The notes below the pieces were generated by a model. That model saw nothing but the letters and a program-made list of their open reading frames with translations, did not search any database and was not told where the DNA came from. From Saprospiraceae bacterium (GTDB taxonomy: Bacteria; Bacteroidota; Bacteroidia; Chitinophagales; Saprospiraceae), in contig JAEUUP010000092.1 in NCBI GenBank assembly GCA_016787525.1, positions 1 through 64,000 on the forward strand: a stretch of DNA of 64,000 nt, in the 5' to 3' direction. A program made the translations under genes and the position numbers. This document shows positions 49,147 to 57,215 of this stretch, piece after piece (position 1 is the stretch's first letter; every line of letters starts with the position of its first letter).

Positions 49147-50850
49147 ATGGCAAATTTGAATACAGACGCAATTAAGAAAAAAACTTATGATGCCATCGTT
49201 ATTGGCTCAGGTGTCAGTGGTGGTTGGGCTGCCAAAGAATTGACTGAAAAAGGTCTCAAAGTATTGATGTTGGAACGCGGCAAACCACTTGAACACATTA
49301 CAGGTTATGGTGAGGCCAACAAAGACCCGTGGGAATATGAGCATCGCGGTCGTATCACCATCCAACAAGCTCTCGACAATCCTTTCCAAAAGCGTGACTA
49401 TCCGATGTCGGAACAGAATGCGCACTATTGGTTTCAAGATAAAAAAGCGTTGTATGAAGAAAAAAAACGCTTCGACTGGTTTCGCCCAGACATCGTTGGT
49501 GGCAAATCCATCATGTGGGGTCGTCAATCGTATCGTTGGACAGACATTGATTTTGAAGCCAATATGAAAGATGGTCATGGTGTGGATTGGCCTATTCGCT
49601 ATGCCGACCTTACTTCTTGGTACGATTATGTCGAAAAGTTCGCAGGTATTTCAGGTGAAAACTTAGGCAACTATCCTACTTATCCCGATGGTCAATTGTT
49701 GCCGCCCATGCCTCTCAATGTTGTAGAAGCCGATGTGCGTAAACGCATCGAGGCGGCTTTTCCTAATCGCCGTATGATTATTGGTCGTGTTGCCAATCTA
49801 ACACAATCCATTCACGGGCGTAGTGCTTGCAACTACCGCAACATGTGCAGTCGTGGCTGTCCATACAGTGCCTATTTCAGCACACAAAGTTCAACTATGC
49901 CCGCTGCCATAGCCACAAAACGATTGACAGTTCGTCCGCACTCGATTGTCAATTCTATTCTTTATGATGCTAAAAAAGGCAAAGCAAAGGGCGTATTAGT
50001 CATTGATTCTCAAACGAATGAGCGTATGGAATTCAATGCAAAAATCATCTTTGTGTGTGCATCGGCTATCAGTTCAGGTTGGATTTTGATGAACTCTATA
50101 TCTTCTCAGTTCCCGAACGGCTTAGGCAATGCCAGCGGCGAATTGGGTCACAATGTCATGGATCATCATTTCCGTACAGGTGCAAGAGGCGAAGTAGAAG
50201 GTTATTTGGACAAATATATCTTTGGTCGCCGCCCCAACGGGGTGTATGTCCCACGTTTTCGCAATGTCGGTGACGATAAACGCGACTATGTACGCGGCTT
50301 CGGTTATCAAGGTGGGGCATCCCGCAACGGTTGGGGACGTGTTTCGGCTCAAGATGGTTTTGGTGCAGAAATGAAAGAAATGGCAACAGAACCCGGCAAT
50401 TGGACAATGAATTTGGGTGGTTTTGGTGAATGTCTGCCTTATCACGATAATCATATCAGTTTGAACAACGATAAAAAGGATATTTGGGGACAACCAACGC
50501 TCACTTTCGATGTCGAATTCAAAGAAAATGAGAAAAGAATGCGCAAAGACATGGCCAACGATGCCAAAGAAATGCTCGAAGCCGCTGGTCTTAAAAACGT
50601 CCAAACTTTCGATGCTGGCTCTTGGCCTGGTATGGCAATCCACGAAATGGGTACAGCCCGCATGGGTCGTGACCCTAAATCGTCGGTGCTGAACAGTATG
50701 AATCAAATCCACGATTGCAAAAATGTATTTGTGACCGATGGCGCGTGCATGACTTCAGCTTCGTGCGTCAATCCATCTTTGACTTATATGGCGTTGACTG
50801 CTCGGGCTGCTGATTTTGCCGTCAAGGAATTGAAAAAGGGTAATTTATAG
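49147..50850 (+). CDS. GMC-family FAD-dependent sugar dehydrogenase
   Basis: The 567-residue flavoprotein has the FAD-binding VIGSGVSGGWAAKELTEKGLKVLMLERG (about residues 15-42), GGKSIMWGRQSYR near 115, and a C-terminal GMC_oxred_C region with GTARMGRDP and FVTDGACMTSASCVNPSLTYMALTARA, which carries the catalytic His/Asn region. A Cys-rich insertion (CNYRNMCSRGCPYSAY) resembles the iron-sulfur or disulfide segment of gluconate 2-dehydrogenase large subunits. With the subunit 3 protein and cytochrome c it should oxidise a sugar or glycoside, possibly at C3. It lacks its own export signal and would be co-exported with the Tat-type small subunit. No 10-mer lies inside. Confidence 0.88.
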   Translation: MANLNTDAIKKKTYDAIVIGSGVSGGWAAKELTEKGLKVLMLERGKPLEHITGYGEANKDPWEYEHRGRITIQQALDNPFQKRDYPMSEQNAHYWFQDKKALYEEKKRFDWFRPDIVGGKSIMWGRQSYRWTDIDFEANMKDGHGVDWPIRYADLTSWYDYVEKFAGISGENLGNYPTYPDGQLLPPMPLNVVEADVRKRIEAAFPNRRMIIGRVANLTQSIHGRSACNYRNMCSRGCPYSAYFSTQSSTMPAAIATKRLTVRPHSIVNSILYDAKKGKAKGVLVIDSQTNERMEFNAKIIFVCASAISSGWILMNSISSQFPNGLGNASGELGHNVMDHHFRTGARGEVEGYLDKYIFGRRPNGVYVPRFRNVGDDKRDYVRGFGYQGGASRNGWGRVSAQDGFGAEMKEMATEPGNWTMNLGGFGECLPYHDNHISLNNDKKDIWGQPTLTFDVEFKENEKRMRKDMANDAKEMLEAAGLKNVQTFDAGSWPGMAIHEMGTARMGRDPKSSVLNSMNQIHDCKNVFVTDGACMTSASCVNPSLTYMALTARAADFAVKELKKGNL

Positions 50851-50857
50851 ACCGCTG

Positions 50858-50924
50858 AATGAAAGATAATGAATGATAAATTTTACTGAGGGGGGTGTAA
50901 TTTTATCATTCATCATCTTTCATT
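50858..50924 (+). terminator. Hairpin with the 10-mer in its loop
   Basis: The arms 50858-50880 and 50902-50924 (core GAATGATAAA / TTTATCATTC) pair in 22 of 23 positions. The loop contains TACTGAGGGG (50884-50893). It starts eight bases after the GMC gene. Confidence 0.75.
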
Positions 50925-50939
50925 TTCATTAAAAATTCT

Positions 50940-50947
50940 TAGTTTTG
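50940..50947 (+). promoter_or_regulatory. -7 box for the Uma2 gene
   Basis: TAGTTTTG matches TAnnTTTG, 21 bases before the ATG at 50969. Confidence 0.45.
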
Positions 50948-50968
50948 TAAGAAAAGTAAGAGATAAAT

Positions 50969-51577
50969 ATGGAAGCATTAGCTGCACCAACGCGTTCTAA
51001 GCGCATGCCAAAAATTCCTGACTCTTTGATTTGGGAAGTGTTAGACGGTCAGCCACTTTACAGACGTGGCTATATGGACGTTGTGAGAAAACAAAAAACA
51101 ATAACGGACATCATGGGAACAAGTAGCTACCAATCAATTATTATAACATATCTAAGCAAATTATTAGCTCGACATTTAGATGATGCTCAATACGATTATC
51201 TCATTAACGAAATCGGTATTCACCTCAAACATCGAGACAATATTTCAAACGATATAGCCATATTTAACAGACTCAATGGCGAACAGTTCTCAAAAAAATA
51301 TGTGGACTTTCCACCCAAAATAGCCATCGAAATAGATATTGATATTGACCCTTCCAGCATGTCTCATATTGACTATCTGAATACAAAGACGCAAAAAATG
51401 CTTGATTTTGGCGTAGAAAAAGTGATTTGGATTCTCACAAACAATAAAAAAGTCATGGTGGCCGTACCTAATGCCCCTTGGTTAACAATGGAATGGACAA
51501 ATGATATAGAAATCATTGACGGCATCACTTTCAATATTCATAATTACCTCGTAGAAAGAAACATTCAGATTTCATAA
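50969..51577 (+). CDS. Uma2-family (DUF820) putative endonuclease
   Basis: The 202-residue protein has the Uma2 PD-(D/E)xK-like fold: an N-terminal MPKIPDSLIWEVLDGQPLYRRGYMDVV, the core acidic residues in NDIAIF and PPKIAIEIDIDID, and the helix YLNTKTQKMLDFGVEKVIWI with the conserved Lys. Uma2 proteins are common as multi-copy genes in cyanobacteria and some Bacteroidota, with unproven roles; nuclease activity is predicted only. It interrupts the sugar-oxidation gene set and has its own promoter box. A truncated relative lies at 9539. A 10-mer starts just after the stop (51579). Confidence 0.8.
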   Translation: MEALAAPTRSKRMPKIPDSLIWEVLDGQPLYRRGYMDVVRKQKTITDIMGTSSYQSIIITYLSKLLARHLDDAQYDYLINEIGIHLKHRDNISNDIAIFNRLNGEQFSKKYVDFPPKIAIEIDIDIDPSSMSHIDYLNTKTQKMLDFGVEKVIWILTNNKKVMVAVPNAPWLTMEWTNDIEIIDGITFNIHNYLVERNIQIS

Positions 51578-51628
51578 CCCCCTCAGTAAAACGAAAAACA
51601 GTCATCCAAAATTAATCAATCAAATAAA

Positions 51629-52510
51629 ATGAATCGTCGCTCCGCTTTAAAAACATTGACAACCACTGCCACTGCCGCTTTTGTCTCTGAAAACCTATCA
51701 ACTCGGCTCGAAGCCACCAATGCTGTTTTGGACAGAACAACCGCAGGTAAAATCAACCATTCTGCCTGCCGTTGGTGTTACAGCACCGTGCCACTCGAAG
51801 AGTTGTGCAAACGCAGCAAAGAAATCGGTCTCCAAGCCCTTGACCTACTGACTTTAGAAGAAGTGCCAACGGCTCAAAAATACGATTTGACCTGTTCAAT
51901 GGTGCATTTCGACCTCAAAGGTTATGGCATACCTAAAGGATTCAATCGCATCGAAAATCATAAAGATTTGATTGAATACTACGAAGACCGCATTCCAAAA
52001 GTCGCCAAATTGGGTCTGAAAAACATCATTTGCTTCTCTGGCAACCGTGCGGGTATCAGCGACGAACAAGGTTTGGCTAACTGTGTCATTGGTCTGAAAA
52101 AAATCATGGCAACGGCTGAAAAACACAATGTCAACGTCGTTATGGAACTGCTCAACTCAAAAGTTGACCATAAAGACTACCAATGCGACCACACAGATTG
52201 GGGTGTGGCACTCACAAAATCGGTTGGTTCTGAGCGTTTTGGCTTGCTCTACGATATTTATCACATGCAAATCATGGAAGGCGATGTCATTCGCAATATC
52301 CGCGACAACCATACGTACATCAAGCACTACCACACAGGTGGCGTGCCTGGTCGCAACGAAATTGATGACTCGCAAGAGTTATACTACCCTGCCATTATGA
52401 AAGCGATTGTTGACACAGGTTTCAAAGGTTTTACAGCGCAAGAGTTTATTCCAAAAAATGCTGATAAACTCGGTTCTTTAGAAAAATGTGTTAAAATTTG
52501 TGATATATAA
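51629..52510 (+). CDS. Exported hydroxypyruvate isomerase-like TIM-barrel protein
   Basis: The 293-residue protein starts MNRRSALKTLTTTATAAF, a weak twin-arginine-like signal. The barrel has INHSACRWCYSTVPLEELC, the metal-site strand VNVVMELLNSKVDHKDYQCD, the segment FGLLYDIYHMQIMEGD with Asp and His, IKHYHTGGVPGRNEID, and a closing GFTAQEFIP. This is the Hyi/AP-endonuclease-2 pattern. In this setting it more likely acts on an oxidised sugar than on hydroxypyruvate. It ends at a strong terminator (52530). Confidence 0.83.
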   Translation: MNRRSALKTLTTTATAAFVSENLSTRLEATNAVLDRTTAGKINHSACRWCYSTVPLEELCKRSKEIGLQALDLLTLEEVPTAQKYDLTCSMVHFDLKGYGIPKGFNRIENHKDLIEYYEDRIPKVAKLGLKNIICFSGNRAGISDEQGLANCVIGLKKIMATAEKHNVNVVMELLNSKVDHKDYQCDHTDWGVALTKSVGSERFGLLYDIYHMQIMEGDVIRNIRDNHTYIKHYHTGGVPGRNEIDDSQELYYPAIMKAIVDTGFKGFTAQEFIPKNADKLGSLEKCVKICDI

Positions 52511-52529
52511 TTGTCCATCAAAATATTGA

Positions 52530-52569
52530 AATAAAGAGGTTCGTGCCACACGAGCCTCTTTATTTTTTA
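52530..52569 (+). terminator. Rho-independent terminator
   Basis: AATAAAGAGGTTCGTG (52530-52545) pairs with 52549-52564 with one G-U, around a 3-nt loop, ending in a T-run. A 10-mer lies directly after it (52572-52581). Confidence 0.88.
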
Positions 52570-52599
52570 TACCCCTCAGTATTTCCAAAAATTTCTCAC

Positions 52600-52607
52600 T
52601 AACTTTG
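52600..52607 (+). promoter_or_regulatory. -7 box for the DUF6580 gene
   Basis: TAACTTTG matches TAnnTTTG, 34 bases before the ATG at 52642. Confidence 0.5.
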
Positions 52608-52641
52608 CCGCATCTATCAAACTCAGATAAAACTTAAGGTT

Positions 52642-53211
52642 ATGAAAAAAATACAATTCAACGCTCGTTTTGCCGTCCTCACAACCCTTATTCTTGTTGC
52701 TGCCTTGAGCCGTTTATTGCCACATCCGCCCAATGCGACGGCGATGGGTGCAATGGCACTTTTTGGTGGTGCTTATTTCAGCAATCGGTTTATGTCTCTT
52801 TTCATACCATTGGCAACCCTCTTTGTCAGCGATTTGATGCTCAATAACGTTGTTTATGCGGCTTTCAACAATGGGCAATTCGTTTGGTTCTACGATGGTG
52901 CAGCTTGGACTTATGGCAGTTTTGCTGCTGCTATCGTTCTGTCATGGTTTTTATTGAAAAAAGTAGATGCTAAGAGTGTCTTCATCGCAAGTTTAGCTTC
53001 TTCTATTTTATTTTTCTTCGTCACCAATTTTGCAGCTTGGCAAAGTATTTATATGCCTTATCCAAAAGACTTTTCGGGTTTAGCTATGTCTTACACAGTT
53101 GCTTTGCCGTTTTTCGCCAATTCTATTGCGGGCGACTTGTTCTTTTGCGCTGTTCTTTTTGGTGGATTTGAGTGGGCGCAACGTCGTTTTCCAAGTTTGG
53201 TACAAGCTTAA
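52642..53211 (+). CDS. DUF6580-type integral membrane protein
   Basis: The 189-residue protein has five or six hydrophobic helices (for example FAVLTTLILVAALSRLL, AMGAMALFGGAYF, MSLFIPLATLFVSDLML, SFAAAIVLSWFLL and IASLASSILFFFVTNFAAW). The arrangement NATAMGAMALFGGAYF, then FVSDLMLN, then FFVTNFAAWQSIYMPYPKDFSGL is that of the DUF6580 family, related in layout to small ECF-transporter S components. Function is unknown. It stands alone between two terminators. Confidence 0.8.
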   Translation: MKKIQFNARFAVLTTLILVAALSRLLPHPPNATAMGAMALFGGAYFSNRFMSLFIPLATLFVSDLMLNNVVYAAFNNGQFVWFYDGAAWTYGSFAAAIVLSWFLLKKVDAKSVFIASLASSILFFFVTNFAAWQSIYMPYPKDFSGLAMSYTVALPFFANSIAGDLFFCAVLFGGFEWAQRRFPSLVQA

Positions 53212-53229
53212 TTTTTCCTAAAGAATACT

Positions 53230-53265
53230 AAAAGCCAACCTTTTTACTGAGGGGTTGGCTTTTTC
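53230..53265 (+). terminator. Rho-independent terminator carrying the 10-mer in its loop
   Basis: AAAAGCCAACC (53230-53240) pairs perfectly with GGTTGGCTTTT (53253-53263). TACTGAGGGG (53245-53254) fills the loop and the start of the right arm. The layout matches the terminator at 9485-9520, where the motif lies in the opposite orientation. Confidence 0.88.
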
Positions 53266-53299
53266 TTTTTGAAAACTTCAAATACTGAGGGGTCTCGCT

Positions 53300-53307
53300 T
53301 ACATTTG
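53300..53307 (+). promoter_or_regulatory. -7 box for the cassette B CHAT gene
   Basis: TACATTTG matches TAnnTTTG, 24 bases before the ATG at 53332. A second 10-mer (53283-53292) lies just upstream. Confidence 0.5.
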
Positions 53308-53331
53308 TCACAAATCAATCAGCGATAATCA

Positions 53332-56229
53332 ATGACAAGGCGATTACTCATTTTCACATTGTTTTTTTCTCTTTTCAGTTTCACTGACAACGACCGTTCA
53401 CTCATCGAACAGCAATACAATGCACTCGCTCCTACCCTACGCACCGAGCCACTCAAAGTCCTACAAAATCTGCAAAATCTGTACAAAAAAGCGGAAAAAT
53501 CGCTCGATAGCCGCGACACGCTGCTCGCTAATATCCAGTTCAGCTTGGCCAAAGTCTATTGTGACAAAAACATGAACTATGCCGAGGGCATCCTTTTGTA
53601 TCAAAAAGCACTCGATACGCGGCTCGCAAAACTGCCCTTTGGCAACGCGAAAATTGGTATCAACGCAGGCAATCTTGCCCTCGCTTTGCGCCATATGGGC
53701 CTGCCCGAACAAGCTCGAACCTACGCCCAACTTGCCATTGATGCCAAAAAAGCGGCCACAAAAATTGATACAAATTCGCTCGCTCGCTCTTACAATGAGT
53801 TAGCCGTTGCCAATCGCTACCTCGGCAACTATGCCGATGCCTTGGCAATCGCAGACAAGGTTTTTGAACTGACATCCGCGACCCACGATTCTTTTCAAAT
53901 GGCAGGAAGTCGCATAACGGCAGGCTCTGTCCATTTTTTGACCCAAAAATACGAGGCGGCTATCCGAGAATATCAAATGGCACTCACTTTCTACAATGAT
54001 ATGCTGAAACGCAAAACGCCCAACGACCCCTCAGTATTCGCCATCCAAAAAGAACGGGCGGCCACTCTAAACAATTTGGGCGCAACTTACAGAAACCTGA
54101 AAAAATACGACGCTTCGCTCAATTGTCTCAATCAATCGCTCGATGCTTATCAAAACCTTTTGGAGAGTACCAAAGACGCTTCTTTTCACATCGCTATCGG
54201 CAATATTTTCGCCGAAAGGGCGCAGACACTCAATACGATTGGCGACAAAGGCAGAGCTGCCTCCGATTTTGAAATTGCTTTGACCACTTTTAACAATTCC
54301 AGTAACCCTCTTTCGATTGAGTGTTTCACGAAATATGGTAACTTTTTGAAGCAAAATGGGCAAATGGGGGCGGCTTTGTCGCTCTACAATCGGGGCATTG
54401 CCACCGCTCTCAACCAAAATAAGGCTGAAAATGCCCCGCTTAACAATGTTGCGTTTCCCGAATTGCTGGATATTTTTGCGGCAAAAGCTTTTATGCTCAA
54501 AGAAAAACAAGAAATAAGTGCTGCGTTTGTTGCTTTTCAGAAATGCGATACGCTGATTCAGTCTCTGTTAGAAAAATACCAAGCCGACCAATCCAAATAT
54601 CTGCTCTCCGACAAGGCTTTGCCGATTTACGAAAGTGCCATTGGTTTGGCTTTGAGTTTGGGTCAAAAACAAGCCGCCATCAATTTCGCAGAACGCAACA
54701 AAGCATTGGTCTTGTATGAAAACTTGCAGGACAACAAAGCCAAAAATTTCGGCGGCGTTCCTCAACATTTACTCAATGAAGAACACCATTTGAGGGCGGA
54801 AATCGCCTATTTGGAAAAACAGCTTTATGAATCGCAAAATGATTCGCTCAGAAAAATAACCCAAGGACAGGTTTTTAATGCAAAGGAAAAATGGCATCGC
54901 TTTAATCAGAATTTGGCGCAGCAGTTCCCGAAATATTTTGATTTGAAGAATGTCAAAAATGCCCCCCTCAGTATTTCCGACATTCAACAAAATATTGATA
55001 ATCAGACACTTGTTGTGTCTTATTTTGTTGGTGACTCTACCCTATTTGCTTTTGCTTTTTCAAAAAATGATTGTCAGGTTTTCTCTCAAAAACGACCCCC
55101 TCAGTATGACAGCCGTTTCAAGTTGTTGAAGAAATCGTTGAGCAATGAAAGGTTTATTACGGACTCTACTTCTTTTGCTGAACAGGCTTTTTGCGCGCAA
55201 AGTCATGCGTTTTTTAAAGATTTGATGGACAAACCGCTTTCGATTTTGAATAAAAACAAGTCTTTGACGCGCTTGCGTATTGTGCCAGATGGCTTTTTGG
55301 GCTATTTGCCTTTTGAATTGCTGCTGACCACGCCTGCCGACAGGTGGAAAGGTGGCGATGTACCCTATTTGCTGCGCCAATATGCCGTCAGCTACGCCTA
55401 TTCGCTGCGTTTGCTCAACGATACTGAGGGGGTCAGTGCCACCCATGATTTTGGCGGTTTTGGCATCGAATACGACGATGAAACGATAAAAAACCTCATA
55501 AAAGCCGATTCTATCGAAAAAAAGCCGCCAACAATAAGCCGTTCCGAAGTCCTCAGCCGCTTGGCTTTTGCCGATGATGAGGTCAAGAACATTCAATCGC
55601 TACTCGGTGGCGGGCAAATTTGGCTCAATGCAGGAGCGACCAAATCGGCTTTCATGCAACAAGCACCGCAGTGTGGCATTGTGCATTTGGCGATGCACGG
55701 CGCGATTGATGAGAAAAATCCGCTCAATTCAGGGCTTATTTTTTCAAAAACAGACTCCTCGAAAGACTATTTTCTGAGTGGTTACGACCTCTTCGCTATG
55801 CAATTCAAGACGGGTTTAGCTGTTCTTTCGGCTTGCAACACGGGCAATGGCGAACTCCGACGCAGTGAGGGTGTGATGAGTTTGGCGCGTGCCTTTGCTT
55901 ATGCTGGTTGTCCGTCAACGGTGATGAGTCTGTGGTCTATTCCAGACGAAAGCACCTCGAAAGTGATGTTGGCTTTTTATAAAAATCTGAAAAATGGTGA
56001 ACCGAAAGACATCGCGCTTCAAAAAGCGAAATTGGACTATTTGGACAATTGCCCCCCTCAGTATTCGATTCCAAATGAATGGGGCGCGACGGTGGTGATT
56101 GGGCAGATTGCCCCGATTGATTTCAGGGCTTGGTGGCAAAAGCCGTGGTTTTTGAGCAGTTTGGCTTTGTTTTTATTGGTTTTAAGCATTTTGGGGTTTA
56201 GAAAGAAGTCTGTTGCGGCTGTTTTTTAG
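53332..56229 (+). CDS. Membrane-anchored TPR-CHAT protease (cassette B)
   Basis: The 965-residue protein has a signal or anchor segment (RRLLIFTLFFSLFSFTD), tetratricopeptide repeats to about residue 440 (NAGNLALALRHMGLPEQARTYA and similar), a coiled linker, a CHAT domain (about 580-930) and a C-terminal membrane helix (PWFLSSLALFLLVLSILGF). Catalytic His789 is in LAMHGAIDE and Cys835 in LSACNTGNG, with the same 46-residue spacing as in the cassette A paralogue. It is therefore predicted to be an active caspase-like protease at the envelope. TPR-CHAT proteins elsewhere act as effector proteases, for example with type III-E CRISPR; no CRISPR is present here. Five 10-mers lie in the gene. Confidence 0.88.
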   Translation: MTRRLLIFTLFFSLFSFTDNDRSLIEQQYNALAPTLRTEPLKVLQNLQNLYKKAEKSLDSRDTLLANIQFSLAKVYCDKNMNYAEGILLYQKALDTRLAKLPFGNAKIGINAGNLALALRHMGLPEQARTYAQLAIDAKKAATKIDTNSLARSYNELAVANRYLGNYADALAIADKVFELTSATHDSFQMAGSRITAGSVHFLTQKYEAAIREYQMALTFYNDMLKRKTPNDPSVFAIQKERAATLNNLGATYRNLKKYDASLNCLNQSLDAYQNLLESTKDASFHIAIGNIFAERAQTLNTIGDKGRAASDFEIALTTFNNSSNPLSIECFTKYGNFLKQNGQMGAALSLYNRGIATALNQNKAENAPLNNVAFPELLDIFAAKAFMLKEKQEISAAFVAFQKCDTLIQSLLEKYQADQSKYLLSDKALPIYESAIGLALSLGQKQAAINFAERNKALVLYENLQDNKAKNFGGVPQHLLNEEHHLRAEIAYLEKQLYESQNDSLRKITQGQVFNAKEKWHRFNQNLAQQFPKYFDLKNVKNAPLSISDIQQNIDNQTLVVSYFVGDSTLFAFAFSKNDCQVFSQKRPPQYDSRFKLLKKSLSNERFITDSTSFAEQAFCAQSHAFFKDLMDKPLSILNKNKSLTRLRIVPDGFLGYLPFELLLTTPADRWKGGDVPYLLRQYAVSYAYSLRLLNDTEGVSATHDFGGFGIEYDDETIKNLIKADSIEKKPPTISRSEVLSRLAFADDEVKNIQSLLGGGQIWLNAGATKSAFMQQAPQCGIVHLAMHGAIDEKNPLNSGLIFSKTDSSKDYFLSGYDLFAMQFKTGLAVLSACNTGNGELRRSEGVMSLARAFAYAGCPSTVMSLWSIPDESTSKVMLAFYKNLKNGEPKDIALQKAKLDYLDNCPPQYSIPNEWGATVVIGQIAPIDFRAWWQKPWFLSSLALFLLVLSILGFRKKSVAAVF

Positions 56230-56352
56230 TATTCCGTTAAATAAAATTGTCTCGAAAGTTCTCAATTCTTTCTAAATAGCATGAAACGCATATGTACGAA
56301 ATTTTTAAATTTCCGTAAATGTTGATTATCAATAACGTATGCGAATCAAGAT

Positions 56353-56548
56353 AAAAAAGCCCCAGAGGGGCGACATATTGGTAGCGGCACGCAAAGCGTG
56401 CCGTAAAAAGCCCCCTCAGTATTGAACCCCAGAGGGGTGATATTAAACGTTTTATTTAATATCGCCCCTCTGGGGCTTGAAATTAGGTGTTATTGTGCAG
56501 CGGGTTGCACCCGCTGCTACCAATGTGTCGCCCCTATGGGGTTTTTTA
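56353..56548. repeat. Composite palindromic repeat with nested hairpins (GGGGCGA type)
   Basis: An outer stem pairs AGCCCCAGAGGGGCGACATA...GGTAGC (56358-56385) with its near-complement ending at about 56545. Inside are three further hairpins: CGGCACGC/GCGTGCCG (56385-56403), CCCCAGAGGGG.GATATTAAA with its complement (about 56427-56476), and GCAGCGGGT/ACCCGCTGC (56497-56517). A 10-mer lies between the first two (56412). No gene is seen in 56230-56690. Such GGGGCGACATATTGGTAGC palindromes look like a dispersed non-coding repeat family. Confidence 0.75.
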
Positions 56549-56690
56549 TGACACATTGCATTCACGCATCGGATATTTTAAAAATATCCGATGCGTTTTT
56601 TTCTCCTCAAATCTGAATTTTAAAACTTGTGCATCTTATATTAGAAACGGCTGCCAATGAGTAGATAACTCCGTAATGTTTTGTTCAATC

Positions 56691-56876
56691 ATTGTAGCGA
56701 TTCACGAACCGTTGTAGCGATTCACGAACCGTTGTAGCGGTTCACGAACCGTTGTGGCGATTCGCAAACCGTTGTAGCGATTCACGAATCGTTGTAGCGA
56801 TTCGCAAATCGTTGTAGCGATTCGCAAATCGTTGTAGCGGTTCGCGAATCGTTGTAGCGATTCGCACAATGCTATT
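56691..56876. repeat. 20-bp tandem repeat array, 9 copies
   Basis: The unit is close to GTTGTAGCGATTCACGAACC, repeated every 20 bases from 56691 to about 56870 with point changes (a/g at several sites). Many units contain the partial palindrome CGATTCGCGAATCG. The period is not a multiple of three and there are no spacers, so it is neither a coding repeat nor a CRISPR. Confidence 0.85.
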
Positions 56877-56903
56877 TTAGTAATGAGAAAATAATAAATA
56901 GCC

Positions 56904-57083
56904 GATGTTACGCACAGGTGCAGCGCACCACCCATATTTGTAGCAAAGCCAGTAGCAGGGGTTTACAAGGTGCGTAGCACCGACATATTGTAGAAGAGAG
57001 ATTTCGGTGCTACGCACCTCCCGAATCCTATTGCACATTGCTGCTACAAATATGAGTGGTGCGCTGCACCACTGCGTAACATC
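56904..57083. repeat. Composite palindromic repeat with nested hairpins (GGTGCG type)
   Basis: The outer arms begin GATGTTACGCA (56904) and end TGCGTAACATC (57083). Within them GGTGCAGCGCACCACCCATA pairs with a matching segment near 57045-57070, and an inner hairpin pairs GGTGCGTAGCACCGA (56969-56983) with TCGGTGCTACGCACC (57004-57018). Words of the form CATATTTGTAGC recur as in the repeats at 41133 and 56353. No gene is seen from here to 57215. Confidence 0.75.
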
Positions 57084-57215
57084 AATAATTACTTACAGCA
57101 GCAGAGCTGCTTAGTATTTGTAGAAAAAGTGTAACAGCCCAGTTATTAGGTGCAGCGCACCCATTTGACCATTTTATCATTTTCGCGTTACTGACACTTC
57201 CTTTTAAAACAGCCG

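Noticed and set aside
56422-56616. Small open frame within the composite palindrome
   Set aside because: It runs through several hairpin arms and starts inside the repeat; there is no protein-like composition.
56702-56935. Open frame across the 20-bp array on the minus strand
   Set aside because: It is a by-product of the tandem repeat (RIATTICESLQRF type) and lacks signals of a gene.
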